64,000 nt of DNA from Astropecten irregularis. Its lineage: Eukaryota > Echinodermata > Asteroidea > Paxillosida > Astropectinidae. Location: the NCBI GenBank assembly GCA_963971285.1, contig OZ020251.1, forward strand, positions 1,302,001 through 1,366,000, in the 5' to 3' direction. Both the position numbers and the translations under genes were made by a program. Every line of letters starts with the position of its first letter. Within the stretch, counting starts at the first letter, position 1. This document shows, in pieces, positions 21,502-34,497 of this stretch. The notes beneath the pieces were generated by a model, which was not told the origin of the DNA, made no database searches, and was given only the letters and a program-made list of their open reading frames with translations.

Positions 21502-23170
21502 GGCGTCTAAAAAAGATTTTGACGCCATAGAATAAAATCTGTGCATACAGAGCACACCAAATGTGACAGAATAAAAAAAAGCCCAACCAAAACTTTTCAA
21601 GTTTTCACTGCAAAAGTTCATTGCCTGGAAATAAATATCAGATGTTACATCCTTAAACATTCAAGGAATAGCGCCCTCACTTGAGTGCGCACTTAGCAGA
21701 TGTCAATTTAAAGTAAGGAGTAAGTTACCCAACTCGGTAGAATAACATTTTCCCAACTGCTTTTCAAAATTCCAGTACACACAGCTCCTTTTATTATAAC
21801 GAGATCGTTCCACGTCGGTCAAACTTCCCTCAATATCCAACGTCACATCTCGACTCTCTTCACACTGCACTTTGATTTTTTTTTAGGGGGTGAGTTTAGT
21901 GAATGTGTCTCTGTCATATTCCCCCCTTACCCCCTCCCCCTCACTCAGTCTCTGGGCTTTTATCAGTCCGGATGCACAAGTTTTACGGAACTTATTCATA
22001 GGATACACACACTGTACCTGCAAAACAATGAGTCACAGAGTTAATTGTGATCTTGAACTGTTGCAAGTACCTCTTGTGCAAGAGCAAATTAGGCCACGTC
22101 GAGGAGCTCGCACGCGACGCCTAGCGCCAACTATTTAATACAAAGGGGAAGGTGTTGACATGTCAATGGAAGCACTTGCATCATTGTCACCAACCTGGGA
22201 CCAGGCCGACAGGCCGTAGGCGCCGATTGTTCGGTCAGTAGAGGATACCTCCAACCATCCAACCTCCAACCACCCCCCCAACAATCTACTTTGTCTAATA
22301 ACTCTTTCCCGTACACCTGTGAAGCGAATAGCGATTTGCGGTGTTTAAGGGATTAGGTCGATAGGGAGCAGGAAACTATGTTGCCCTCCGGCAAACAGCC
22401 ACGGGCAATATCACAGACGGATAAGTACCACAAGCGTCACCAACTACCGCCGCGCTGTACCGCCAGCATGTTTTTTCTTCCTTCTCTCTCGTTCTAACAA
22501 GACATTTTGCGATCATCATGTTGCTCACATGTTTAAGATAAACCACTCATGACTCCAAAATGCTCACCAAACATGGCATGGAAAGCTTAGTACACAAGGC
22601 CAGTGTGGAAGCAAGTGGGTGGACCACCATGGAGGGGGCGGGGCTTAATAAGACCCTCCCCTAGGTGAACTTCAAAGCAATAAATGTACAATATGTTGCC
22701 CAACATGTGCCAGTGCAAAATGAACACAAAAATCATTGCCCATACATCATTACATGGCCATGCTGCATACTAATCTGTCATAAACTCCCAACATGGGGGC
22801 AGGATAAAAAAACAAAAATACAAACTTGGGGTTCTAACTTTTAGTAGGTGAAAAATTCTGCGACAGTGGACGGATATGAAAGTAATTGCGTATTTTCATA
22901 TTGATTAGGCTGTATCCTGCCTTAGCAACCGTTATCGCTAACGGGCATTATGATGTCATCAGCTGTATTGTTGCTGGACTGTGGAAGTCAAGGGCAAGAC
23001 TGGTTAAGCTGTCCCGACTGAATCTTTTGGGGCAGTACATCCTGATTGTTACAAGAATGGGAATGAAGATGTTGAAAACGTCTCACGTCAGTGGAAGGAT
23101 GTACATGCCATGCCATGAAGATATTGAAAGAGTTATGATTCATGAAAGGAAATAATTGATTCTCTTCACT

Positions 23171-23525
23171 CTGCTTAGCGAAATGCTTACAGAGTTTGCT
23201 TACACAATTAACACCATGGTCAGCAGCCTTACTAAATCACTGATGCAATGTCATAAACCTGCTTAGCAGAATGCTTACAGAGTGTGCTTACACAAACACC
23301 AGAATCAACAGCCTTACTAAATCACTGATGCAATGTCACAAACCTACTTAGCAGAATGCTTACAGAGTGTGCTTACACAAACACCATGGTCAACAGCCTT
23401 ACTAAATCACTGATGCAATGTCATAAACCTGCTTAGCAGAATGCTCACAGAGTCTGCTTACAAAAACTCCAAGGTCAGCAGCCTTGCTAATTATTGACTT
23501 AATGTCACAAACCTGCTTAGCAAAC
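23171..23525 (+). repeat. ~85-bp tandem array, about 4-5 units
   Basis: Units starting CTGCTTAGCAGAATGCTTAC begin at 23171, 23259, 23344, 23429 and 23513 (last one partial). Each continues with 'cagccttactaaatcactga' and 'tgcaatgtcataaac'. Units are 84-88 bp and well conserved. Confidence 0.9.
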
Positions 23526-25840
23526 TTTTCAGCCCAAAATCTAAACCAGCCTCAAGCCACACTTGTGATTTGGTTTATCACATTGAAATCAGGCTGGCCG
23601 ACTGTGATTGCTTAGTAGTTAAGCCAAATTTTGGTTGGTGTCTGATGTTTTACCAATTTCTGGTAAGCATGTTTCTAGAAATGCCTCCTAGTGGCCACAG
23701 CAGACACTTAACATCAAACCAAGTTCACTTCATCAATATTCCTATCATGTCTATATTAAACCTCTACCAAAGCATCTAAACACACGACCCGCCAAACCCC
23801 CAACTCTCTTGGATTAAACAATCAGTAGCAGGTTGCCATGGTGACGGCGTGACCTCATCTGACCCATCAACAGTCAGACCCAGGTGGGCCACATGGCAGG
23901 GAGTTTGCAAGCTCTGCTGTGTAGTGTTTTCTGACATTGATAAATGATTCTGGTCTATTCCCTATGTATACACATATATTTATTCAATAGTACAAGCCCA
24001 GCAAGGCCCAAATGACAAAGACTATCAAGCTTCCAACGTACAACTACTTCTAAACAATGAAGATATTTCACAATCAGTTCATGAAGGTCTTCTATTTACT
24101 ATAATGCATAATCACATTCAGATGTGTATTAATTAGCAATTGTATAATACACCTGTCACAGATACACCTGTACACCTGTAAACCTGTTGGCCTATATTAC
24201 AGATGGTAAATCACAAGATCACCTATTTTTGATCTAGCAATAGCAATGACATGGACAGATGGACAAGGTTCATAATGTCAATGGATTTGGGAACTTTGAG
24301 GAGCTTCAAGTATTTTACTTTGCCTGCAAGCTTGGGGTGATTGTAGCTGGACGTAGGCCATAAAGCAAATGGCTTTGTACTCACTGGATTGTATACAAAT
24401 CTACATTTACATGTACCTACACACACCTGTGTGTAAACCCCTACAATAGTGGACCCCCTATTGTTCCTCTTTTATTTGAACACTAATAACTTGCTTGTAT
24501 TATTAAATTCAATATTTTCGAATTATAAAAAAAATCTAACAATCCAGTACCAAAGTCATTGTATACATCTCACAAATTATATTTTTTTAATTCCCAAACT
24601 ATGACAATTTGCTTCAGACATTTTGACTGAGAACAAAATCAAACAAAGTTCTTCTGCCAAGTCCTAGAAAATACAGCTGCATTGTAAAGTAAGAGCTTCT
24701 GGTTTTAATCAAAGGACTCAAGATTTGAAAAGTGACTACCATCATTCCCTGCAACAAAAGATTTGATTTATTTGTCATTTTTTTTCTGTAAGTCTGTTCA
24801 CCTCCCATACTGGCCTGGTTGATATATGGGCCTGTTGTATGTCAACGGCCGAACAGAATGCATCCATAAAAACCCCTTGCACCAATCGCCGAACAACGGA
24901 CCGAGGAACAAAGGAATCACAGTCAACTATTAGCCAGGGCAGTTCCCTCCAGCTTAGCAATATATCACACACATGTTCACTTATACAATACCACAATGGA
25001 ACAAAGAAACTCCAAATGCTAGGGGGAAAAGGTGTAAAAATGGAGCAATTTATGAAGAATTTTAACATCAGCGTCATTTTATGTAATATTCGCAGGGGGG
25101 TGAGTTATTGGTACAAGACTAAATGCTGAATTGACTGTCGTAAAAAGGAACAAGCTTAGATATTTGTTATAAATCTATGCAATTTACTGAATAACAAATA
25201 TCAGAGGAGTTCTCGAAGTTATCTAACCCATCATGAAATATTTCAATATTCAGCAGCATCTCTCAACAATTGTTCTTATAGAGGGTAGTTATTTATGTGG
25301 TGCAAAGACTATAGCATCAACAATGCACTGCAAGTCTTCTTTTGTTGACTGAGTACCAACAAAGAAATTTGTGCCTGAATCCCATTGTAGAAAGGAGAAC
25401 AATAGATGGACAGGTGTTCACTTCAGAACAATATGAAGCACCTGTACCATCTAATGATCTAATTAAGCACTATAAACAGGTAGGAAGGCATAAACTGTGA
25501 CAAGGGGACAATTCAAATCACAATGAAAATATGGAGTTTTGAAGACTTGAAATCCTCTGTTTCTATGGCAATTTTGCCTCCACAGTTGATAGGGTAATCG
25601 TCTTCACAAAGGCAGTAAAGAACAAAGGCGTGGTTGCTGGAGTGTATGTGGTAAATGGTGAATGGTCCAAGCCTCCATGCATTGTATGTGTTCAGCTCAA
25701 TATTGACTTTTCATTCATCTTTGTGTATTCTGTAGGTCCCCACACAGCCACACCATCTCATGACCAGCCTTGTCTGATAAAAACCTACATGTACCACACA
25801 CTGCATCGTCCCTATGGTACATCTCTTTGCCTCAGACCAA

Positions 25841-26093
25841 GGGCATTTTCTAAACTTTGGCTCCAGCTTCGGCTTCAGCTTTGTCTCTATCATCCATATG
25901 CTGCAAATATAGGTTGTGGTTTTTCATTGAAGCTAAATCTCTGTTTTCCTTTTCATACTAGAGAATCTACTTCCGAACCGCAGCCAAAAGCCTCTATTTA
26001 TGTATCTGTTATTTTAAGATGGATTGACGAAATGGAGCCGGAGCCGGAGCCAGAGCCTGAGCCAGAGCCTGAGCTGAGGTTTGGAAAAGGGCC
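25841..26093. mobile_element. GGAGCC-ended TIR element, full-length copy
   Basis: Left end GGGCATTTTCTAAACTTTGG, right end 'gaggtttggaaaagggccc'. Both arms contain GGCTCC/GGAGCC microsatellites; the right one reads Glu-Pro repeats in a chance open frame. Two other near-complete copies are at 28191 and 59090. Confidence 0.8.
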
Positions 26094-28190
26094 CTCGTTC
26101 AGCAAGCAAGCCCAATATGAAATTCTGGTGCCAATGTTCACATGCATCCTTTAAAAGATTGCAACTGATGGATTGAAAAGGTGGAACATGTCTTCTACCA
26201 CAAGATGGATTGTGTTGTAGCTGAAATAAAATAATGTGGCACAACTGACTTGAATTTCATCGCAAACAAATTCAGTCCCCAAAAAATAGGGCCTACATAA
26301 AAACGTTAAAATTGTGAAACATTTGGTGCTCTTAGGAAAACAAATCTCACATTAAAAAGACATCTTTGATTGATTTTACATACTAAGGACAGCGCCCTCT
26401 TGTGATCTCATTGCACTTAGTCTGAGGGACGGTTCAATATTATCCTCAGGACAAACTGTACTCCACTTAAAGAGGGACTAGAGTCAAGTTTAGCCTTTTA
26501 TAGCCCTCTGCAGACCACCTATGGAAACAGTACAAAATACTTAACTAGAAATCACGCTGTGCTCTCGCAACGATATCAGTCATTTCCCCTCCAGCAAAAG
26601 ATGGCAGGAAAAAAACATCCCTTTCATCACGGCCGAAGAATGCTTGCTATTTAATTGTTTGTTGTTCTACCCCAAGATCGGTGGGCGTGGCTTATTCTTG
26701 TCAAAGAAGAAAAGAAGGAGAGCAATAGAGCTAGGAATCTTTATGCTAAGAGCAAGAAGGTTTGATGAAATTCAGCTCTTACCTAAAACAAATTCATGAA
26801 TTTTGCTGGCAGCATAATAAGTCAATTGAATTCAACAACATTTCTGTGATGACACAAATCTGTGGCCATATCTGGGAATAAAATGTAAATTTTGAAAGAA
26901 ATCACAATCGAAGATGTAAACAAATATTGCTTTTGCCAAGTGTCAGGATAGAAAAAAAAAGAATGTAGCCCAAACTTGACTTCTAAAATGGAGCACTAAA
27001 TGAAAAATGCCACACACACATTACATGTGTTAATGTCACACAGCCTAAATACATCAAAATCCACTCCATTTGGCAGTATTTGCATGGTTTCAGTTCTCTA
27101 TAAAATGGAGGTCTACTGCTGCAGACTTCAGAGGAAATAGGAGAGCAATTCCTACTGCAAGCCCCTACCTACATGTAGCATGGGATCTGTACTAGTATAC
27201 TTTCTTTTCCAAGCGCTTTTCTGGCGATAAGCAGTTTAGTCAGTTTCCACCAAGAACAGCTAATAACCTTGATTACCACAATTACCATGACAACAACAAA
27301 GACATGATGACTAGAGCAGGCTAGTCGAAACGTTGAGACCTTACTTCTCGTGCGAACAAAATTTTGTGCGAACAAAATAGAAGTGCGAAAGTACAAACAA
27401 TTATTACATGGTGTTTCCACAACCCGATCCACATAACAAAGACATACTTATGAATATTGGTTAATTCCATTGTTATCACATAGAAGTTCATCTTGCTAGC
27501 AAGTTAATTAAACAATCCCATCATACAAGTATAATAATAGCTATTGTACAATCTTAAACAACTAGTGATACATCCACGAAGCAACATACTTGTGAAATAT
27601 TTCTAGAACCGCTAGCCCACCCGATGGATGCATTACCACAATACATCCAACCAGAAGGCCACACAAGAAAGAAATACCACTCACTCACTCAGTCAGGATG
27701 CATATTATAATAATAATAATAATACCACATACATGTATGCCATTGCCTCCCTGGTATGCTTGGCTAGAGAAAGGTCATAAGGTCACCAAGCACAATACCA
27801 TCTTTGGTTATGGGATAGAAACTGGCAGCGACATTCCCTCATGCCTACTACTTTGTACTAGTCGTACTACACACAACTCTTGTCGTCCTGCGTGTACATA
27901 CACCATTCATTGTATGCCAGTACGGCACGGCACAGACCCCCCAACAACAAAAACACAATATGCTTTCCTTTTAACAGTTTTAGCTCCAATGCTCGGTAAA
28001 GCAACATGGTTTCTGGTCTGGACGACAAACGAACAATGTGAAATTTCTAAGAATAGACCATAAACTCTTCGGGGCGGCTTGCTATTGTTAACAATCAAAG
28101 CCTCTTTATAATCACTTGAGTTGCTTCTATTGAGCTCAGCATATATAAAAATACAATGTACCTACTACAATAATCCTTCAACAACATGAT
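26094..28190. other. Noncoding stretch
   Basis: No gene was recognised. It contains a foldback fragment at 27305-27436 and an (AAT)n run near 27712. The remaining sequence is unremarkable single-copy DNA. Confidence 0.45.
27305..27436. mobile_element. GATCGGTTTGTGG foldback family, partial inverted copy
   Basis: It ends with 'acatggtgtttccacaaccc' followed by GATCCACAT, the reverse complement of the family arm. It begins with 'agcaggctagtcgaaacg' and 'ttgagaccttacttctcgtg', matching the 6600 copy in reverse. Confidence 0.65.
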
Positions 28191-28424
28191 GCCTTTTCCA
28201 AACCTCGGCTCCGGCTCAGGCTCCGGCTCCATTTTGTGAATCCATTCTAAAATAACGGGTATCAAAATAGAGGCTTTTGCATACAGTTTGGAAGTAGATA
28301 CTCTATTCTGAACAAGAAAACAGAGATTCGGCTTCAAGGAAAAGCAGACAATCTATATTTTCAGCATATGGATGATAGAGACAAAGCCGGAGCCTGAGCC
28401 GGAGCCGAGGTTTGGAAAAGGGGC
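28191..28424. mobile_element. GGAGCC-ended TIR element, inverted full copy
   Basis: Left end GCCTTTTCCAAACCTCGGCT followed by (CCGGCT)n-like repeats; right end 'ggagccgaggtttggaaaag' then GGGC. This gives 234 bp with clear inverted ends. The interior matches 25841-26093 in reverse. Confidence 0.85.
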
Positions 28425-28980
28425 TTGGGCTCCCTATAAACTATTTCAAATGTCTACAGGGCTAATAAACCCAGATAATAACTCAAGCGTTTCCAATCCC
28501 ATCCTTTGTCCTGATTTAAATTATAATCTATTCCATTGCCTTGCATGAAAGCATTCTACCTCTGACAAAAATAGCTAAAAAGTCAATTTAAATGAAAAGT
28601 CAATTTTGAATAAGATCCGTTGCTTTTAAAATTTAAATACTTCTCTGAAACTTTGCCAAACAAAAGAATCCTTTGTGTCGTTATACAGACTCATGGTCTG
28701 TTGGTCGTATTAAGAGTCAGGAATATTTCTTTCAGTCCAACGAGATCCTTGGAGCGAACCATAGCACAATAAAGGTTTATGATATCCGAACAATTGATCA
28801 TAAAAACAGTCCTGCATAATGCATAGCGGGGACAATTTCACCATTCTTGGCCAGATGAAAACTATGCTTTGTTTATGGGGCATTCCACAGACGGATTACG
28901 CTAGTCTTTTTTTACATTTTTTGATATCAGTATGCAGCTCAGAAGATGAATGCCTTTCCCTTAACTTAAGGAAATGTTAA

Positions 28981-29348
28981 AGGTACTATCATACTTTAGC
29001 AGAAATCTTCACAGATTTACCTATAACTAGTAACAGGGTATTACGATGGTGATGGTAGAAACATAGGCCCTGCCGTTAAAATGATTTCCTCCTGAAATGC
29101 TATATTTATCCAGAAAAATAGTAAATTTAACCAATTGACCAAAAAAATTATTTTTGATCTCAGGAAGATTCAAAACTCCTGTGAATAGATTTTTAAATAT
29201 TGTGGCTGTTTTCCACTGTTTTCTAAAAATGTGGGCATTGCATGGGACTGGAAATTTCACAGATGACTGTTACTTTAACTTTCTTGATATTTTGCCCACG
29301 AATCTGCATTTCTTTGACAATAACCAAAGTACATGTATGATATTACCT
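28981..29348. mobile_element. TTAA-flanked AGGTAcTATCATAC element
   Basis: TTAA occurs on both sides (28977-28980, 29349-29352). The ends are AGGTACTATCATACTTT and 'gtatgatattacct'. The 368-bp interior matches the 49520 copy ('cacagatttac', 'gggactggaaatttcacag', 'aatctgcatttctttgaca'). TTAA duplication suggests the piggyBac group, but no transposase is present. Confidence 0.8.
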
Positions 29349-29607
29349 TTAACATCTAGCTCCACATAAAGATACTAATCTACGAGAGGGTAATACCAAA
29401 TAAGTTGGGAAGTTTGCGGTAACACCATAGCTACATGTAGGTCTAATATTCAAAGCGCATCCATCTTGTCATCTTCCTAGTACCAGGGCTGATCATGATC
29501 CGGTTAGGCAATCCTACCTGGGTTGGCTCAGGGTTGAACATTGTCAAGTGTGAAAAGGGTTGAGTCCATCACTCATCAGCAGGCGACTTTATTGTAAAGA
29601 TATCACC

Positions 29608-29754
29608 AATAGCGCTCCGCACTTACACTAAAAATAGCAACGGACCTCAGACAAACATTGCAAACATGCACACGTGCATGGGTGTGCGCGTGCATGAGTC
29701 AATGTTTGTCTGACATCCGGGGATTTTGTTACGTCATTAGTGCGGAGCGCTATT
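29608..29754. repeat. Long palindromic element, AATAGCGCTCCGCACT arms
   Basis: AATAGCGCTCCGCACT at the left is the exact reverse complement of AGTGCGGAGCGCTATT at the right. A second nested pair, AGACAAACATTG / CAATGTTTGTCT, lies inside around a CpG-rich middle with 'gcacacgtgcatg'. Probably a foldback MITE; no target duplication is obvious. Confidence 0.8.
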
Positions 29755-30776
29755 TCCTAACTTATTGCCTATCTACAATGCACAACTTTAACAGCTACAA
29801 ATCTCTACTTACCTGACTCAGTGCAAGGTCCTTACCATAGAGCTAGGAAGAGATCTAAGGTCCTGCTAGCAACCTCCAGCTCTTACATCAAACTGAAGCA
29901 TGTTAGCCGTCTTAAACCATTGTGAAATTTAGCTTGAGTCTTCACCGTCTATTATTATGTAACTAAGCAATACCTCGTCTAGTCCCAGGGTAACAGCGTC
30001 ATTAGTCAGGAGAATTGAACTCTTGAATACACATACAAACCAAATCAAGTCCGATTACTAGACGCTGTTATTCAAATTCAGCTCATGAAAGGTTTATGTT
30101 CACAGAAGTTGTGACGTCAATTACTCCGAGGGAATCTTTAGGGATATGCTATTTTTTCAGCGGTCTAGGGATGGAGATTACATGTATTGTTAAAATATTC
30201 ATAGCTTGACTTTGACTTGTTGGCAAGTTTACATTTGTATTACTGACGACAATCATTTCATAACGGAGACGATTAAAATACCACATGATACATAACTCAT
30301 CGTCATGGTAATACTTCAACTTCTATTGTTAGCTTAGTGACTTACTTCTAAATCCTATCCCCGGGGTAGACTAAACGCACAAGTCGTTTTAAAATGTAAC
30401 AAAAACGAAGTGAACTTGGAAATTAGATTTACTGATTTGCAAGATCTTGAGAAAAATAAAAATAAATGTAAAGGTCTCCTCGAATGCCATTCAAATCTGC
30501 TGAAAAAAAAAGTGCTGATGAAATTAAAACATGTAGGTCTTACACCATAGTTCTTCAGAGGTAGGAAAATTGGCAGTAAAAATGTCAAAGTCTGCAAAAC
30601 TTTGAATGTGGTTTGCATACAAAATCATCTAGGCCTAACCAATGACCAAAGAAACCCTGCCCCATTAACCTAATAAAATGAGCTCTCATTTTTTCACCCT
30701 GACATTCAACCAAACAGCGGACACATCTTTCAACTTTTGAAAAAGATCTTCATTCCCTAAGTCAGGCCAGACTCTG

Positions 30777-30929
30777 GGCAAGATTTCACAAAGTGCTCGC
30801 TAAGATTGATCTTAAGTGTGAATCAATCTTAATTGCTAAGCAAAGTGTGATGTCACAATGCCAATCACTATGGTGATATTCACAAATCATCTTCAGATTA
30901 ATCTTAGTGTTTGGTGAAATCCCGGCCTG
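30777..30929. mobile_element. GATTTCACAAAG-ended TIR element, diverged
   Basis: Left GGGCAAGATTTCACAAAG and right 'tttggtgaaatcccggcc' are imperfect inverted repeats. The core contains mirrored 'aagattgatcttaag' and 'agattaatcttag'. Confidence 0.6.
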
Positions 30930-31020
30930 GTTATTGAGTCTCTGCCAAGTTGGATTATTAATAACTTCATGAATGACAACTCATTCTTTGTGGCTCTGAT
31001 CATGGAGCTAGTAGTAAGCT

Positions 31021-31182
31021 CAGGGGTGGATGTCACCAAACTCTTCTTAACTTACTATCAATCGTAGCCTTCGTAGGACTTTTGATGCATTGAAGCCCTA
31101 CGTGGGATAGGCCCCCTATGATAGGTTATCCTTTGTAACTCGAGTTACGATTGATCGGAGGGCTTCGTGAAATCAACCCCTG
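31021..31182. mobile_element. CAGGGG...CCCCTG TIR element, inverted copy
   Basis: It begins CAGGGGTGGATGTCACCAAA and ends 'ttcgtgaaatcaacccctg', 162 bp. The core has GTAACTCGAGTTACGA and the family words in reverse order to the 21358 copy. The termini are intact; no clear target duplication. Confidence 0.8.
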
Positions 31183-32117
31183 ATGAGGTCCACGTTAGGG
31201 CCAAGTTCTAGGACAGTTTAGTCCTTGGATAACAACTCAGCAGGCACCTGTGAGTGGGAGGCAGATATAGGGGGCGGAGAGAGAGAGAGTGGGAGGGGGG
31301 AGGTACACATTGGCCCAGAGTGCATGCATATCTAATTAAACGCAAAGGAAAGCAAGTGACAACCCGAGGAAGGGGCTGCTTTTGGGGGAGCTAGCCGGTC
31401 TGGCTCTATCTGACTATCACACACATTCATGATTCATCTCAGGCATGGATTACTAAAACACATCACAGATAATGTTCATGGAATCTGGTGGATACAGTTT
31501 AAAGGGGCACAGGTTGCTAAACCAATCAATTAAAGGCACCTGCATGACTTCCACCTGACTATGACACCATAAATTGTGTCATTGACACAAGTTTAACTTT
31601 CACAAGTTTAACTTTCACAAAGTTGATTAGTGAATGTACATTTGCAGCTGATCTTCAAATCGGAATGAAATCCTTCGTCAAATTAAACAGGAAGAAACAC
31701 AAACTGATGCTACTTAACATGTCACAGCAATGGATAATAGAATACTGTGCAAGTTTACAGTGTAACATGGACACTGTAACAAATCATGGCCCAATATGGT
31801 GGAATGGTCCTCCTCTATATCATGCACTAATACAGGTTTAAATCTTTGAGTCCACAGTCAGTCTTCAAGCAACAAAAGCGGAACAAGCGAAATACACTGC
31901 AGGTCATGTCTTGACTCTTTTCGGCAAACGAGGGAGCTCTTGGTGGTTCATTTAGAAATTGTCTATCAACATATCACAAACATGAATCACATTATAACCA
32001 ACTGATATCAAAATTGATAACGTAGAATCTCATCCTATCTTCATATCCCTAAGATGAGCCTGAGGTCCAATACTGTGTCTTCTCAAAACCTGGGATTAGG
32101 TCAGCAGAATCCAGGCA

Positions 32118-32265
32118 GTTGAGCAGAAATTGATGCTAAGTAGACTAACATGCTAAGCAGTAAGCACAAATCAACCACATTCCGGGCACTGTCATGCCAT
32201 GACATTGTCTGGTAACCATTTTTTTGTTGCAAATGTGCTAAGTAAATTGATGTGCTTAGCTCAAC
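32118..32265. repeat. Foldback segment with GTTGAGC ends and GCTAAG words
   Basis: GTTGAGC at the left matches GCTCAAC at the right. 'attgatgctaag' and 'cttagcacatcaat'-type words are mirrored inside. It is a decayed member of the GCTTAGC-rich group. Confidence 0.5.
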
Positions 32266-32689
32266 TATAACAGGAGACATACAAAGCAAATATCAGTTTC
32301 CCCCTCCCCATTCCAACCTCCTTCGTCTAATCTTCTCCTATACCACTCCCCTCATTCACCCACTTGTATCAGAATTTATACTTACTAATACTATTCAAAC
32401 CAGTAGCTGCTATGCTATGACTACTTTGTGGCCATGAAGTCTCCTCAATTAGCCTTTCAGATTAAGCTGCTCGCAATCCCTCAAAACCCTCAATTCTTGC
32501 TAGAGGTAAATAGCCAATATTTGGAGCTCAATTTGACAATTCCCATGGGTGGGCTTAGCGTAGGCAAGACCACATCGCAAGATAAGCCAAGGATAGTGGC
32601 TAAAATAGGATGGATGCAAGGGCTGGTCATCGTGGTTCTATTGACCTGTTGGTCATTGCCTAGGTTCATCTGCATTTCATAGTACCCCT

Positions 32690-33430
32690 AGTCACTGCCT
32701 TTGAGCCAGTGGTCACTATGCCTTTGTAATTGTGCCAGTGGTCACTGCCTTTGTGGCACAAAGGCAAAGTTTTGTGCATCTAGTTACTGCCTTAATAGTG
32801 CCCCTGGTCATTGCCTTGGTGCCTCTGGTCACTGCATTTGTGCCCCTGGTCACTCTGCCTATGCCAGTGGTCACTGCCTTCTAGTGCATCTAGTTACTGC
32901 CTTTAATAGTGCTCCTGGTCATTGCCTTGGTGCCCCTGGTCATTGCCTTGGTGCCCCTGGTCAATGCCTTGGTGCCTCTGGTCACTGCTTTAGTGTCAGT
33001 GGTCACTCACTGCCTTGGTGCCCCTGGTCATTGCCTTGGTGCCTCTGGTCACTGCTTTAGTGTCAGTGGTCACTCACTGCCTTGGTGCCCCTGGTCATTG
33101 CCTTGGTGCCCCTGGTCAATGCCTTGGTGCTCCTGGTCATTGCCTTGGTGCCCCTGGTCAATGCCTTGGTGCCCCTGGTCATTGCCTTGGTGCCCCTGGT
33201 CAATGCCTTGGTGCCTCTGGTCACTGCTTTAGTGTCAGTGGTCACTCACTGCCTTGGTGCCCCTGGTCATTGCCTTGGTGCCTCTGGTCACTGTTTTAGT
33301 GTCAGTGGTCACTCACTGCCTTGGTGCCCCTGTTCATAACCCCAGTGGACGTTACTTGAGTGTCCCTGGACATTGCCTTTGTGCCAATGGTCAATGCCAT
33401 TGCTGTCCCTGGTCAATGCCTCAGCAACTT
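32690..33430 (+). repeat. 21-bp minisatellite with higher-order structure
   Basis: The basic unit is GGTCATTGCCTTGGTGCCCC plus T (21 bp). Variants such as 'ggtcactgctttagtgtcag' recur at intervals, giving larger repeated blocks near 32985, 33053, 33222 and 33291. As 21 is a multiple of 3, several frames stay open on both strands (for example a VIALVPL repeat); these are not genes. Confidence 0.95.
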
Positions 33431-34098
33431 GACCACTGGCTGTAGTCATACAAGCCCAACCAACAGTTTGGTCCACCAGATGAACCTGCTTCGACTATTA
33501 AACTACTTTAGAAAAGTATGTTCTTACAAAACTCAGTCCAACTAAGTCCTTAGACAAACACTGAGACAAATGTCTCACGCAATCTTCAACCAACCATCAG
33601 AACTTTGTAAAAAAAACTGGCATAGAAAATAGCAGAACTAAAATATGCATGAATTGAGCACACTGGTATCTGAAGTAGCTCAGTGCAGAATCTTAATATA
33701 AACCCTGACCAGCCAATTACCACACAAGCATTTGTATTTCAAATCCACCATCTTCCCACGATTTACTATTTGCGGGTTCATGAATAGCAATGTACAAGAA
33801 TATTTTATGGTCAATTCCATCGTTAGTCCGCAGAGGGTAAACATTTACATAGCCTAATCCTGTGATATCTAAATGCAAAAGCTGTATGACTATATATGTG
33901 ATCCTCAAGAACACCCTAAGAATTAATATATTCCCACTTGAGAAAGTTAGCAAGTCAGGCATTATAACACGGGGATTTACCTTGAGTACTCTGAGTTAAA
34001 TACAGCGTATCTGCTCAATCTCTATCTCCATATTTGTGTAACAAGAACGGAATAAATTTCCATGAGTTTATGGATTTTTACATAAAATGAACGCGCTG

Positions 34099-34200
34099 TA
34101 ATTGGAATGGGTTTTCTTTATGATTATTTCAGAGAGTTAATTGGTTTGAAGTTGAATTGAGATCCATTTAACCAATTGTGGGATTAATAGAAGGCACTTG
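34099..34200. promoter_or_regulatory. Possible regulatory patch with clustered homeodomain-like sites
   Basis: Within about 100 bp there are TAATTGG (34099-34105), GTTAATTGG (34137-34145), CCAATTGT (34172-34179), GGATTAATAG (34181-34190) and GCACTTG (34194-34200, the complement of an Nkx2-like CAAGTGC). The stretch is free of recognised repeats. The background is A+T-rich, so chance is a real alternative. Confidence 0.25.
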
Positions 34201-34497
34201 ATACAAATTCAAGCGCTTGGATTTCGTATTAAAATGCAAACTTTCCCCTGAGAAAATGGTTTCTATTAAAGGTTTCTCCAAAAGTTCATTGAAACTTGTG
34301 ATTCTTTCCCAGGGTTGCTCTACGTGCGTAAATTATTTGTAATATTAGAACTGACCAGAAAAAAAGAAAAGAAGAAAAGAAGAAGTCATTTTCTGACTGA
34401 AACTTTTGTGTGACACTTTAATACTTTGAAACAGATAAGTTTGAAAACTTTCTTGAAAAACTGATCACATCACACACAAGCTGAAAACTGTCAACTA

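Larger units (their letters stand above)
21190..25840. other. Noncoding DNA upstream of the SoxD start (probable 5' intron)
   Basis: Apart from the TIR element at 21358 and the ~85-bp array at 23171, I recognise no gene here. A pyrimidine-rich stretch and possibly unique sequence occur at 21860-22520. The rest is A+T-rich without long open frames. Confidence 0.5.

Noticed and set aside
25630-26154. 174-codon frame ending in Glu-Pro repeats
   Set aside because: Its end is the GGAGCC arm of a TIR element; no recognisable domain or splice structure.
32701-33445. Overlapping Cys/Pro/Leu-repeat frames
   Set aside because: Products of the 21-bp minisatellite, open in several frames and both strands.
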